Assembly: GCA_937892115.1 (NCBI GenBank)
Contig: CALAUI010000020.1
Span: 1-64,000 of the forward strand
Source of the DNA: an uncultured Clostridia bacterium
Lineage (GTDB): Bacteria > Bacillota > Clostridia > Oscillospirales > Acutalibacteraceae
DNA length: 64,000 nt
Direction of reading: 5' to 3'
This document shows positions 51,111-59,958 of this stretch, in pieces. Numbering within the stretch: position 1 is the first letter of the stretch; the number at the start of each line of letters is the position of its first letter. Under the pieces are notes generated by a model, which did not search any database, was not told where the DNA came from, and worked only from the letters and a program-made list of their open reading frames with translations. The translations under genes were made by a program, and so were the position numbers.

Positions 51111-51428
51111 ATGATAGGATTAGGCAGATGGTCCTGCGGTCTTGACACGCCCATGGTGGAAGAAGACGGCGTTGTTCAGATCTCCGAGAAGGACGGAAAT
51201 TACGTTTTCCGGCTTCTTGCCAGAGACAAGAACATACCCGACTACAAAGTTGATTCCATCAGGGAAAAAGACGGCAACACATTGATTATCACCATAACCA
51301 TCGAAGGCCTGCCCGAGGAAAGTAAGGTACGCATTTGCGCTACATTTACCGACACCGAGCTGACCGGTTACGTTCGTTTGCCCTTTATCGGAAAAATCAA
51401 CATCATCAACGGCAAAAAGATTAAATAA
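51111..51428 (+). CDS. hypothetical small beta-rich protein
   Basis: 105 residues, not recognised. It starts MIGLGRWSCGLDTPMVEEDG and alternates charged and hydrophobic residues (VVQISEKDGNYVFRLLA; TLIITITIEGLP; VRICATFTDTELTGYVRL), suggesting an all-beta fold. No signal peptide, membrane segment or metal motif. The ATG at 51111 has GGAGG 8 nt upstream; a TTG 6 codons earlier overlaps that site. It stands alone between the S10 promoter and a terminator and is read in the opposite direction to its neighbours. Codon usage looks like the surrounding genes, so it is probably a real native gene. Confidence 0.7.
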   Translation: MIGLGRWSCGLDTPMVEEDGVVQISEKDGNYVFRLLARDKNIPDYKVDSIREKDGNTLIITITIEGLPEESKVRICATFTDTELTGYVRLPFIGKINIINGKKIK

Positions 51429-51510
51429 GCGCTATGTATCACGGGGGATTTGTTTTTACAACATAAGATGCATTTCGCTTATTATATACCCTGCCGCTGA
51501 ATTCGGAAAA

Positions 51511-51596
51511 ACTGTAAGTCTGCCGCAGCCCGGTATACTTACAGTTCTTTTTTGCAAAAAATAAGGGACGGAACCCGCTCGGTTCCGCCCCGATTT
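51511..51596 (+). terminator. two successive intrinsic terminators after the hypothetical gene
   Basis: First, ACTGTAAGT (51511-51519) pairs with ACTTACAGT (51537-51545), then TCTTTTTTT. Second, GGGACGGAACC (51564-51574) pairs with GGTTCCGCCCC (51580-51591 region), then GATTTTTG. The first lies 80 nt after the stop codon. Confidence 0.8.
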
Positions 51597-51690
51597 TTGT
51601 CTGATGCAGCACCGTCTTTTTCCTCATTTTTCATACGGAAAAGCAAGAGTGCGTCATTGATTATATTTCTAAAACAGAATAATCCTGAAT

Positions 51691-51730
51691 GATAAAATAC
51701 GGAGAACGAAATCATTCTCCGTATTTTATC
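51691..51730. terminator. perfect 16-bp inverted repeat, likely terminator
   Basis: GATAAAATACGGAGAA (51691-51706) and its exact complement (51715-51730) enclose an 8-nt loop. It is 150 nt past the WG-repeat gene's stop on the minus strand. The region 51429-51881 otherwise holds no gene that I can support; the pair of hairpins on either side of 51600-51690 could bracket a short RNA. Confidence 0.6.
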
Positions 51731-51881
51731 GGATGGCTCTGTAATTGTTGCTCACAAATTGCAGATACATAATATTAGCTGGATACTATGCTCCTATAGT
51801 ATAGCCCCGAAATCCTTATTTGTCAATAGTTTTGTCAAAATTTCTTCAAAAAATTTTTGACCACAACATCTTGTTGTCGGG

Positions 51882-53123
51882 CTATCCGATTATCTCAATA
51901 TAGTCCGAATAAACGTATCCTTCGGTGCCGTTATAGCTGACCTTTACCCAGTTTTCTTCCTTGGCGAGATACTCAAGCTCGGTGCCGTTGGGAAGCTCCG
52001 CCACTACGTTCGCATTTCTGCCTGCGGACTCTCTCATATTCAGCGTTCCGCCGCTTGTTTTAACCCTGCACATGACCGCTGCGGGAGCGGAGGTTGAGGG
52101 ATAGGTATTTTCCGTATCGTAAATATTCTTGTTGACGGTGATGAGTCCCCATTTGCCGTCCTTCTTTGCAAGAAATTTACCGTCCTTACCGTTGAGGATT
52201 TTCTCAAAATCGAAGCTTACGGCGGTGACGTTATTTCTGTTGATTATACCGTAAACTCCGTCCCTGCATACGGGAGCGAGACCGTTCATGAAGGAGCCGG
52301 CGGATTCGTAATCAAAGGGAACGGCGACCTGACCGCTTCTGTCAATATATCCCCACTTGCCGTTTACCTCTGCAGCGGCAAGACCCTCGCTGAAGGGAGC
52401 GACCTGCTTATATCTTGCGGGAATCACAAGCTGAAGGGAAGCGTCAATAAAGCCGTACTTCGGGGGGCTGTTTCTGTCGGGAATCGCATAAAGACCGCTC
52501 GGGAGAACGATATCTCCGGATTCAACGGAGCTGACCGTGCCTTCCTTGTAAACCCAGATAAGACCGTTGTTTTCTTCGCTCCATGCCGGAGTTCTGGGGG
52601 GCTCGCCGACGCCCTGATACTGTCTGGTAAGCACCTTTCCGCTTTCCGTATCAACGCAGAGCACATACTCGGAGGAGGAATTTTCCGCTACAACGGAGCT
52701 TGTATTCCATTCCTCGCTGACGGCATAAATCTCTTTGTTCTTTGCTTCCTCGGTTATTTCACCGTTGAGAAGCATAATGCCCTTCTTTCCGTTTTTGGCA
52801 GTAAAGACGATGATTTTATTATCAATGCATTCCGCTTCGGCAACGTCCTCATAACCCTCTGTCGTAAAGGTGCAGCCGGATTTTTCTATTCTCTTTTTTT
52901 CGCCGACACTGTGGGCAATCAGGCAGATAATAACTATAAAAATGATGAGAATCAGCAGACTGCCGCCACCGTAAACCAGAAGCTTTCTCTTTTGCGAAAG
53001 AGTCATCTTCTTCGGATTTTTCAGCATATTGATAATGGCCTTGACGTCAATCCTGCCGAAAAAATCCTTTATATTTTTTGCCGCGTTTCCGAAGAATCCG
53101 CGGATATCGAATTTGCCTTTCAT
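51882..53123 (-). CDS. WG-repeat membrane protein with C-terminal SH3 domain
   Basis: 413 residues. A cytoplasmic basic N-terminus (1-55) leads to one transmembrane helix (LLVYGGGSLLILIIFIVIICLIAH, about 58-80), so the bulk lies outside the cell. The middle contains WG-type repeats, with copies at KYGFIDASLQLVIP, KWGYIDRSGQVAVPFDY, VYGIINRNNVTAVSFDF and KWGLI. The last 65 residues form a bacterial SH3 domain (LNMRESAGRNANVVAELPNG...GYVYSDYI), a fold that usually binds peptidoglycan. A wall-associated role is likely; no enzyme motif is seen. ATG at 53123 has GGAGG 8 nt upstream. Confidence 0.85.
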   Translation of the reverse strand: MKGKFDIRGFFGNAAKNIKDFFGRIDVKAIINMLKNPKKMTLSQKRKLLVYGGGSLLILIIFIVIICLIAHSVGEKKRIEKSGCTFTTEGYEDVAEAECIDNKIIVFTAKNGKKGIMLLNGEITEEAKNKEIYAVSEEWNTSSVVAENSSSEYVLCVDTESGKVLTRQYQGVGEPPRTPAWSEENNGLIWVYKEGTVSSVESGDIVLPSGLYAIPDRNSPPKYGFIDASLQLVIPARYKQVAPFSEGLAAAEVNGKWGYIDRSGQVAVPFDYESAGSFMNGLAPVCRDGVYGIINRNNVTAVSFDFEKILNGKDGKFLAKKDGKWGLITVNKNIYDTENTYPSTSAPAAVMCRVKTSGGTLNMRESAGRNANVVAELPNGTELEYLAKEENWVKVSYNGTEGYVYSDYIEIIG

Positions 53124-53153
53124 CTGTTGCACCTCCGAGAGATATCTCATTAT

Positions 53154-53182
53154 ATAATAACATAATATTTATTCGCGTGCAA
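53154..53182 (-). promoter_or_regulatory. promoter of the WG-repeat gene
   Basis: Minus-strand TTGCAC (53177-53182), 17 bp, TATTAT (53154-53159), 31 bp before the ATG. It is back to back with the alkaline phosphatase promoter, whose -35 box begins 12 bp away. Confidence 0.6.
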
Positions 53183-53194
53183 CAGTTTAATTTG

Positions 53195-53223
53195 TTGACA
53201 AAATGATAATATGAATGTATATT
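53195..53223 (+). promoter_or_regulatory. promoter of the alkaline phosphatase gene
   Basis: TTGACA (53195-53200), 17 bp, TATATT (53218-53223), 28 bp before the ATG with AAGGAGG between. No direct repeats resembling a PhoB/PhoP box were seen. Confidence 0.8.
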
Positions 53224-53251
53224 TTAGTTGTAAAGAAAAGGAGGAAAAACA

Positions 53252-54421
53252 ATGAAAAAACACAACATTTCAAGAATGATCGCAATAATGCTTGCGTTTG
53301 TTCTGGCATTCTCATCATTTACCGTTTACGGATTTTCCGCTTCCGACGAAGACGGCTTCAAAAACGTTATCGTTCTCATCGGTGACGGTATGGGCGAAAA
53401 CCACCTGAACTGGACAAAGGCGGAGAGAAACGTTGCTCTCGTCATGGAATCCCTGCCTTACAGAGGGCAGTCAAGGACCGATTCCCTCTCCGGCACAACT
53501 GATTCGGCAGCAGGCGGTACCGCACTTTCAAGCGGTCTTATTACGAATAACTCCAACGTCGGCACGTTTTCCGGCGAAATCGGTGATTACAATTTCATTA
53601 TTTCCACCTATATGAACACCTGCGAGGTCGCCAAATCACTCGGCAAGAAGGCAGGCGTGCTTTCCTCCGACGTCAACAGCGGTGCGACTCCCGCCGCATT
53701 CTCGGCTCACACCTCCGACAGAGGCAACACGGAGGACATTACGAATCAGCAGCTTTCAAGCGATCTTGACCTTCTCTGGGCAGTCAACAACGGCCTTCTG
53801 AACGAGCAGAATATCACGGAAAACGGCTGGAAATACGTTGACGGTACGGACGATATTGAAGCTCTCGGCGCAGATGACAGATCATTCGGCGCATTCAAGG
53901 GCCCTCTCTGCTATGATGACGGCAGCGACAGCTATATTCCTCTCAGCGAGTTGACAACAAAGGCGATTGAACTGCTTGACAACGAAAAGGGCTTCTTCCT
54001 TATGGTTGAAGGCGCTCACATTGACAAGGGCAGTCACAACAACGACAAGAATGCCATGATGAACGCTCTGATTGAATTTGACAGAGCAGTCGCCAACGCT
54101 CTCGCCTTCGCAAAGGAAGACGGCAATACCCTTATCGTGGTAACCGCCGACCACGAAACGGGCGGTATCACCCTTAACGAAGAAACGGGCGAATATGAAT
54201 TCACAAAAGGCGGTCACTCAAGCGCAAACGTACCTCTTCTCGTTTACGGCAGCGATGCTCTCGTCAAGGACGGAAAATCCGTCAAAAACAAGGAAATCTC
54301 AAGATTTACCGCAAAAGCACTCGGTTACACCGCAAGATATCCCGTTTTCACCGTCAGTCCCACCGCTTTTTCCGACTTTTTCAAGGCATTATTCGGTGCA
54401 ATAGGCGATTTGTTCAAATAA
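53252..54421 (+). CDS. secreted alkaline phosphatase
   Basis: 389 residues. Signal peptide 1-30 (hydrophobic core MIAIMLAFVLAFSSF). The family's metal and nucleophile sites are present: IGDGMGENH with D45, TDSAAGGTA with the nucleophile S85, MVEGAHIDKGSHNND and VTADHETGG near 290. The protein is shorter than E. coli PhoA (about 470), lacking crown-domain inserts, as in many Gram-positive forms. It should release phosphate from organic esters outside the cell. No retention signal is seen at the C-terminus, which instead ends in an amphipathic FSDFFKALFGAIGDLFK helix that could associate with membrane. Confidence 0.93.
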   Translation: MKKHNISRMIAIMLAFVLAFSSFTVYGFSASDEDGFKNVIVLIGDGMGENHLNWTKAERNVALVMESLPYRGQSRTDSLSGTTDSAAGGTALSSGLITNNSNVGTFSGEIGDYNFIISTYMNTCEVAKSLGKKAGVLSSDVNSGATPAAFSAHTSDRGNTEDITNQQLSSDLDLLWAVNNGLLNEQNITENGWKYVDGTDDIEALGADDRSFGAFKGPLCYDDGSDSYIPLSELTTKAIELLDNEKGFFLMVEGAHIDKGSHNNDKNAMMNALIEFDRAVANALAFAKEDGNTLIVVTADHETGGITLNEETGEYEFTKGGHSSANVPLLVYGSDALVKDGKSVKNKEISRFTAKALGYTARYPVFTVSPTAFSDFFKALFGAIGDLFK

Positions 54422-54444
54422 TTTTGTACTGAAGTATAAATTTC

Positions 54445-54473
54445 TTGACTATTGATAAAAATTGTAATATATT
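54445..54473 (+). promoter_or_regulatory. promoter of the oxidoreductase gene
   Basis: TTGACT (54445-54450), 17 bp, TATATT (54468-54473), 31 bp before the ATG at 54505; AAAGGAGG lies 8 nt before the ATG. There is no terminator hairpin between alkaline phosphatase and this promoter. Confidence 0.75.
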
Positions 54474-54504
54474 ATATTTATCTTAATTAAAGGAGGAACT
54501 ATCT

Positions 54505-55524
54505 ATGAATGTATTTATGATCGGCGGTACCGGTCTGCTCGGCTGCGAAGCTGCAATTCAGCTCATCAAGCACGGCCATAAGGTTACTTCCGTAGCTCTC
54601 CCCCCTCTTCCCGAGGGTGCTCCCATCCCCGGTGAAATGGACCTCATCTTCGGCGACATCAACAAGAAGTCCGACGAAGAAATCCTTGACATGCTCAAGG
54701 GCAACGATGTTTTCATCTTTGCAGCAGGCGTTGACGAAAGAGTTGAATTCCCCGCTCCCGTAGAAGAATACTATCACAAGTATAATATCGCCCCCCTTGA
54801 GAGAATATTCCCTCTCTGCAAAAAGGCAGGCGTTAAGAGAGCAGTCGTACTCGGCTCATATTTTGCATTCCTCGCAAAGGAAATGCCCGAAAAGGATTTC
54901 GTAGACAGAAACCCCTACTTCAGATCACGTCTTGCTCAGGAAAAGGTTTGTGAAGATGCATGCGACGAGAACTTCAGTGCAAAGGTTCTTGAGCTTCCCT
55001 ACATCTTCGGAACTCAGCCCGGCAGAAAGCCCGTTTGGGTTATTCTTATTGAACAGATTGCTTTCATGGATAAGCTTCCGTTCACAATGTATCCTGCAGG
55101 CGGTACGGCAATGCTTACATGCCGTCAGGTCGGTGAAGTCATCTGCGGTGCAGCGGAGAGAGAAGTACCCGGCTTCGAGGCATTCCCCATCGGTATGTAC
55201 AATAAGACCTGGAAGGAATTCCTTTCAGTCGTTTACGCTGCAAGAGGCATGAACGGCCGTAAGATAGTTTCCGTAGCTCCCTGGATGATGAAGATGGGCA
55301 TGGGCAAGATTATCAAGGATTACAAGGAAAGAGGCATTGACTCCGGTATGGATCCCCTCAATCTTCCCGACATCATGAACATCAATCTTTTCATTGACAG
55401 AAGATATGCCGAAGAGCTCGGCGCTACCGAGGACGATATCCAGGCAGCCATCTTCGATTCAATCAAGATCAGCGAAGCTGCTTACAACGGCAAGGTTAAG
55501 CTTCTTGAAATGAAAGGCGAATAA
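54505..55524 (+). CDS. NAD(P)-dependent extended-SDR epimerase/reductase
   Basis: 339 residues with a Rossmann fold: MNVFMIGGTGLLGCEAAIQL (nucleotide-binding GGTGLLG at 7-13) and FIFAAGVDER where SDRs have the NAG/AAG strand. The later GSYFAFL and YF/K region (ending AQEKVCED) stand where the catalytic Tyr-x3-Lys is expected, but a clean YxxxK is not seen. It therefore belongs to the NmrA/atypical SDR group and its substrate is unknown. It stands alone: own promoter upstream, hairpin terminator downstream, with a sugar transporter next. Confidence 0.83.
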   Translation: MNVFMIGGTGLLGCEAAIQLIKHGHKVTSVALPPLPEGAPIPGEMDLIFGDINKKSDEEILDMLKGNDVFIFAAGVDERVEFPAPVEEYYHKYNIAPLERIFPLCKKAGVKRAVVLGSYFAFLAKEMPEKDFVDRNPYFRSRLAQEKVCEDACDENFSAKVLELPYIFGTQPGRKPVWVILIEQIAFMDKLPFTMYPAGGTAMLTCRQVGEVICGAAEREVPGFEAFPIGMYNKTWKEFLSVVYAARGMNGRKIVSVAPWMMKMGMGKIIKDYKERGIDSGMDPLNLPDIMNINLFIDRRYAEELGATEDDIQAAIFDSIKISEAAYNGKVKLLEMKGE

Positions 55525-55542
55525 TTCCCGATTATACTGCAC

Positions 55543-55580
55543 AGCGGAGCTGTTTCATACAGCTCCGTTGTTTGGGGTTT
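55543..55580 (+). terminator. terminator after the oxidoreductase gene
   Basis: AGCGGAGCTGT (55543-55553) pairs with ACAGCTCCGTT (55559-55569) with one G-U pair around a TTCAT loop, then GTTTGGGGTTT. A second inverted repeat, AATAACGG/CCGTTATT (55613-55644), lies just before the next gene and may be part of its promoter or leader. Confidence 0.75.
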
Positions 55581-55678
55581 ATAAGGCACATATTTTCACG
55601 CCATGAAAAGCGAATAACGGGTATCCATGAGGTTATCCGTTATTGACTGTTCATAAAAAATGCGAAAGGAACGATAAT

Positions 55679-57184
55679 ATGGAAAGCAAAAACTTTGTCG
55701 GCAAAAAAGAGCTGTGGATGTTTGCTCTCGGTGCAGGCGGTCAGGGCATGATTTACGCCATGATGTCCAGCTACATCAGTGACTATTATCTCAACGTCCT
55801 TCAGCTTACTCCCGTATTTGTTCTCGGCCTTATGCTCCTTGCAAGAGTATGGGACGCAGTCAACGACCCGCTTATGGGTATGATAGTTGACCGTCATACG
55901 ACCAAATGGGGCAAGATGAAGCCCTATATCCTCTTTGCCGCCGTTCCCATCGCAGTGCTTACGATTCTCATGTACCTGAGTCCCGATTTCGGCGGCGACA
56001 AGACGAAGCTGATGATTTATTCAGCCATCGTTTACGTTCTCTGGGGTATGTTCTACACCATGGCGGACGTTCCCTTCTGGGGCATTCCCAACGTAATCAC
56101 CCCCGATTCAAAGGAAAGAGGCCAGGTCATCTCCTTCACAAAAATCATCAACAGCGTGGGCTCGGCATTCCCCGAAATCATATTCTTCATTGCCGGCTTT
56201 GCCCTTCCCGCAATCTTTGCAGGTGATGATGCCCTTACCCTCAACAAAAAGAAATATCTCATCATCGCAATCATCATCGTTGCACTCGGCTCGGTATTCT
56301 ATATCAACAGCTATTTCCACATAAAGGAAAGAGTCGTTCCTCCCATAAAGAAACCCGCTCCCGGCGAGCCCTCTCAGCTCAAGAGAATCTTTACCTGCAA
56401 GCCCCTTATGCTCGTGCTTGCAATGGGTGTTCTCTCCAGCGGCAGATATATGGTGCAGGCAGCCGCAATCCACGTTGCGAGATATGCCTTCTACCTCGGC
56501 CCCGACCTTACGAATCTCTCATACGACGAAAAGGTAGCCGCCATTGAGGCAAGTGTTTCCACGGTCAAGACCATCTTCCAGATATGCGCTATCGTAGGTA
56601 TGTTCAGCGTTACCCTGCTCATGCCTTATCTGATGAAGAAATTTGACTATAAGAAGCTCCTCATCACCACCTGCCTTGCGGGTGCGGTTTCCAGCGTATT
56701 CACCACCATCGTCGGCTGGTTTGCTCCCACAAACGTAAGCTTGTTCATCTGCATTCCCTTTATCATCATTACCTGCGTTCCCCTCGGCGTTATCAACGTT
56801 ATCACAGGCGCGCTCATCTGCGACTGTCTTGACTATATTGAACTGAATACCGGCTTCCGTGACAACGGTCTGGGTGCCGCAATTCAGGGCTTTATCAACA
56901 AAATCGGTTCGTGTCTTTCCACCTGCGGCATCATCGTAATGTATATGCTCATCGGCTTCGAGCCCTCAAAGATGCTCTCATCCGAAGTAATTACAGCCGC
57001 TACCGAGTTGACAAGAACTCAGAACTTTGCCGTATTCTCACTGGTATCCGTAATTCCCGGTGTCAGTATGCTTCTGTGCGCAATCCCCATGTTCTTCTAT
57101 AAGATTTCCGGTAAGGAAAAGGAAGAAATGATTGCCGCCCTTGAAGTAAAGAGAGCAGCAGAGAAGGCAGAAGCTGCCGAATAA
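55679..57184 (+). CDS. GPH-family sugar:cation symporter (MFS)
   Basis: 501 residues with about 12 hydrophobic helices. The N-terminus (KELWMFALGAGGQGMIY) and the cytoplasmic motif RVWDAVNDPLMGMIVDRHTTKWGKMKPYI, with its DxxxGxxxD pattern, are diagnostic for the glycoside-pentoside-hexuronide (MelB/LacS) family. The sugar cannot be named. ATG at 55679 has AAAGGA 9 nt upstream; the frame is open twelve codons further. There is no EIIA-like regulatory tail; the C-terminus is a short charged helix (KEEMIAALEVKRAAEKAEA). No glycosidase is nearby. Confidence 0.9.
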   Translation: MESKNFVGKKELWMFALGAGGQGMIYAMMSSYISDYYLNVLQLTPVFVLGLMLLARVWDAVNDPLMGMIVDRHTTKWGKMKPYILFAAVPIAVLTILMYLSPDFGGDKTKLMIYSAIVYVLWGMFYTMADVPFWGIPNVITPDSKERGQVISFTKIINSVGSAFPEIIFFIAGFALPAIFAGDDALTLNKKKYLIIAIIIVALGSVFYINSYFHIKERVVPPIKKPAPGEPSQLKRIFTCKPLMLVLAMGVLSSGRYMVQAAAIHVARYAFYLGPDLTNLSYDEKVAAIEASVSTVKTIFQICAIVGMFSVTLLMPYLMKKFDYKKLLITTCLAGAVSSVFTTIVGWFAPTNVSLFICIPFIIITCVPLGVINVITGALICDCLDYIELNTGFRDNGLGAAIQGFINKIGSCLSTCGIIVMYMLIGFEPSKMLSSEVITAATELTRTQNFAVFSLVSVIPGVSMLLCAIPMFFYKISGKEKEEMIAALEVKRAAEKAEAAE

Positions 57185-57217
57185 TCTATTCTATTTTCCG
57201 AAAATCAGGTGATTCCA

Positions 57218-59038
57218 ATGTCCGCAAAAAAAGATTTAAGAAACGTAGCCATCATTGCCCACGTTGACCACGGCAAAACAACGCTGGTTGACGAAATGCT
57301 CAAGCAGAGCGGCACCTTCAGAGAAAACGAGCAGGTTGCCGACAGAGTCATGGACTCCAACGACCTTGAGCGTGAAAGAGGCATTACCATTCTTTCCAAA
57401 AACACATCCATCCATTATAAAGGCACAAAAATCAACGTAGTTGACACCCCGGGCCACGCGGATTTCGGCGGTGAGGTTGAGCGTATTCTCATGATGGTCG
57501 ACGGCGTAGTCCTGCTCGTTGATGCCTTTGAAGGATGTATGCCCCAGACGAGATTCGTTCTCAAGAAGGCACTCAATCTCAAAAAGAAGGTACTTGTCGT
57601 CATCAATAAGATTGACCGTCCCAACGCACGTCCCTATGAGGTCGTGGACGAAGTGCTTGACCTTTTCATCGACCTGGGTGCAGAGGAAGACCAGCTTGAA
57701 TTCCCCGTAGTCTATGCAAGTGCAAGAGACGGCTATTCAAGTCTTGATCCCGACGTAAGAGAAGGAGATATGCGTCCCCTCTTTGACGCAATTCTTGAAA
57801 ACATTGATCCCCCCGCGGGTGATCCCGACGGTCCTCTCCAGTGCCTGTTCTCCTCTCTTGACTATGACGATTATATCGGCAGAATCGGTGTAGGCAGAGT
57901 TGAAAGAGGCCGTATAAAGAGAAACGACCAGGTCGTTCTCTGTAAGGATGACGGCTCAACACAGAACGTAAAGATTTCCCGTCTTTATCAGTTTGAAGGC
58001 CTCAAGAGAGTTGAATGCGAAGAAGCCGAAGCAGGTGACATCATCTGCGTTTCGGGTATTGACGGGCTCAATATCGGCGAAACGCTCTGCGATCCCGAAA
58101 ATATCGATCCTCTCCCCTTCATTAAAATTGACGAGCCCACCCTTTCAATGAATTTCATCGTCAATAACAGCCCCTTTGCAGGCAGAGAAGGTAAATTCGT
58201 TACCTCACGAAATATCCGTGACCGCCTTTTCAAAGAGGTTGAGACAAACGTGAGTATGAGAGTTGAGGAAACCGAAACCACCGACACCTTCAAGGTATCC
58301 GGCAGAGGCGAGCTTCACCTTTCAATCCTCATTGAAACCATGCGCCGTCAGGGCTATGAATTCCAGGTTTCAAGGCCCAAGGTAATTTTCAAGACCATCG
58401 ACGGCAAGCTGTACGAGCCCATGGAGCTTCTCATCATTGAAGTTCCCGAGCAGTATGTAGGCAACGTAATAGAAAAGCTGGGCACAAGAAAGGCCGAGCT
58501 TGAGAATATGGGCACCCGTGAGGGCGGCTCCACCCACCTTGAATTCAAGATTCCCTCAAGAGGACTTATCGGTTACCGCTCCGAGTTCCTTACGGATACA
58601 AACGGCAACGGCATCATGAATCAGCTCTTCAACGGTTACGAGCCCTACAAGGGTGACATTTCCGAAAGAGACAGAGGCTCCATCATCGTTCACGAAACGG
58701 GTCTTTCATCCGCATACGGTCTTTTCAACACTCAGGACAGAGGCCGTCTCTTCATCGGCCCCGGTGTTGAAGTCTATGAAGGCATGATAGTAGGTGAATG
58801 CGCAAAGAGCGAGGACGTTACCTGTAACGTATGTAAGCTCAAGCATCTTACCAACACCCGTGCTTCCGGCTCCGACGAGGCACTCCGCCTTGTTCCGCCC
58901 TCAAATCTCAGTCTTGAGCAGTGTATGGAATTCATCAAGGATGACGAGCTGCTTGAGGTCACTCCCGTTTCCCTTCGTCTTCGCAAGAAGATTCTCTCAA
59001 AGGAACAGAGGATGAAGGACCAGTTCAGAAAGAAATAA
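57218..59038 (+). CDS. typA: ribosome-binding GTPase TypA/BipA
   Basis: 606 residues. Translation-factor GTPase: G1 AHVDHGKTT (14-22), RERGITI in switch I, DTPGHADFGGEV in G3 and NKIDRP in G4. Domains II, III and V follow, plus the BipA-specific C-terminus with RTENLEQC-type NLSLEQCMEFI and RLRKKIL. BipA aids 50S assembly and survival under stress. ATG at 57218 has AGGTG 8 nt upstream; the GTG at 57209 is part of that site. It lies 33 nt after the transporter gene without a clear terminator between. Confidence 0.97.
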   Translation: MSAKKDLRNVAIIAHVDHGKTTLVDEMLKQSGTFRENEQVADRVMDSNDLERERGITILSKNTSIHYKGTKINVVDTPGHADFGGEVERILMMVDGVVLLVDAFEGCMPQTRFVLKKALNLKKKVLVVINKIDRPNARPYEVVDEVLDLFIDLGAEEDQLEFPVVYASARDGYSSLDPDVREGDMRPLFDAILENIDPPAGDPDGPLQCLFSSLDYDDYIGRIGVGRVERGRIKRNDQVVLCKDDGSTQNVKISRLYQFEGLKRVECEEAEAGDIICVSGIDGLNIGETLCDPENIDPLPFIKIDEPTLSMNFIVNNSPFAGREGKFVTSRNIRDRLFKEVETNVSMRVEETETTDTFKVSGRGELHLSILIETMRRQGYEFQVSRPKVIFKTIDGKLYEPMELLIIEVPEQYVGNVIEKLGTRKAELENMGTREGGSTHLEFKIPSRGLIGYRSEFLTDTNGNGIMNQLFNGYEPYKGDISERDRGSIIVHETGLSSAYGLFNTQDRGRLFIGPGVEVYEGMIVGECAKSEDVTCNVCKLKHLTNTRASGSDEALRLVPPSNLSLEQCMEFIKDDELLEVTPVSLRLRKKILSKEQRMKDQFRKK

Positions 59039-59055
59039 TATCAAAGGAACTTACT

Positions 59056-59958
59056 ATGGCTGAGCCGTTTCGTACCGCCGTTGCTCTGGGCAGCTTCGAC
59101 GGACTTCACAAGGGTCATAAAGCAGTAATTGCCTGCGCTCTTTCCTGCAAGGAGCGCGGGCTTGTTCCTACCGTACTTCTTTTTGATTCCCACCCCCTGC
59201 TCACCATTTCGGGTATCGCTCCCGACTCCCTGCTTCAGCAATCCGTCAGAGACGAAATGCTTTGCGATATGGGAGTAAAAACGGAATTTATCAGCTTCCC
59301 CGAAATCAGAAATTACTCCCCCGAAGAATTTTTTGAAAAAATCATCGTAAATAAGCTCAATGCCGGCGCCGTATGCTGCGGAACGAATTACAGATTCGGC
59401 ATAAACGGCAGCGGCAGCTGTGATACGCTTGAAAAGCTTTGCAGCGAAAGGGGAATTGAATTTTTTGTCACTCCCCTTATAGACTACAACGGCTCCCCCG
59501 TCAGCTCGTCAAGAATACGTGACTGCATTACCGAAGGCAGCATAAAGGAAGCCAACGGTATGCTCGGCTACGAATTTACGTACAGAGCGACGGTCAGAAG
59601 CGGATTTCAGAGAGGACGCCTTATCGGCGCTCCCACAATAAACCAGTATTTTGACAAGGGATTCATCATCCCGAAAATCGGTGTGTACGCCTCCGTTACC
59701 GTGATAGAGGGCAGAGAATATCCCTCCGTTACGAATATCGGTCTTCGTCCCACCTTTGAAAACGAAGATTTAAGAAGCGAGACCTGCATTATCGGCTTTG
59801 ACGGTAATCTTTACGGTCAGGAAATTCAGGTTAAGCTGATTGATTATATAAGAGGAGAGATGCGGTTTAATTCCGCGGAAGAGCTTGGCAACAGAATAAA
59901 TGCCGATGCCGTAATCTCCGAAGCAAAATTCAAGGAAAGGAATGAACGCCATGTATGA
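59056..59958 (+). CDS. ribF: bifunctional riboflavin kinase/FAD synthetase
   Basis: 300 residues that should make FMN and FAD from riboflavin and ATP. The N-terminal nucleotidyltransferase half has ALGSFDGLHKGHK (HxGH motif) and SSSRIRDCI (the SSxxIR motif). The C-terminal kinase half has GRLIGAPTIN, where the usual sequence is LGFPTAN, and VTNIGLRPTF. The GAPTIN variant is unusual, but the Pro-Thr pair is kept. It overlaps the uracil-DNA glycosylase gene by 17 nt. Confidence 0.95.
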   Translation: MAEPFRTAVALGSFDGLHKGHKAVIACALSCKERGLVPTVLLFDSHPLLTISGIAPDSLLQQSVRDEMLCDMGVKTEFISFPEIRNYSPEEFFEKIIVNKLNAGAVCCGTNYRFGINGSGSCDTLEKLCSERGIEFFVTPLIDYNGSPVSSSRIRDCITEGSIKEANGMLGYEFTYRATVRSGFQRGRLIGAPTINQYFDKGFIIPKIGVYASVTVIEGREYPSVTNIGLRPTFENEDLRSETCIIGFDGNLYGQEIQVKLIDYIRGEMRFNSAEELGNRINADAVISEAKFKERNERHV

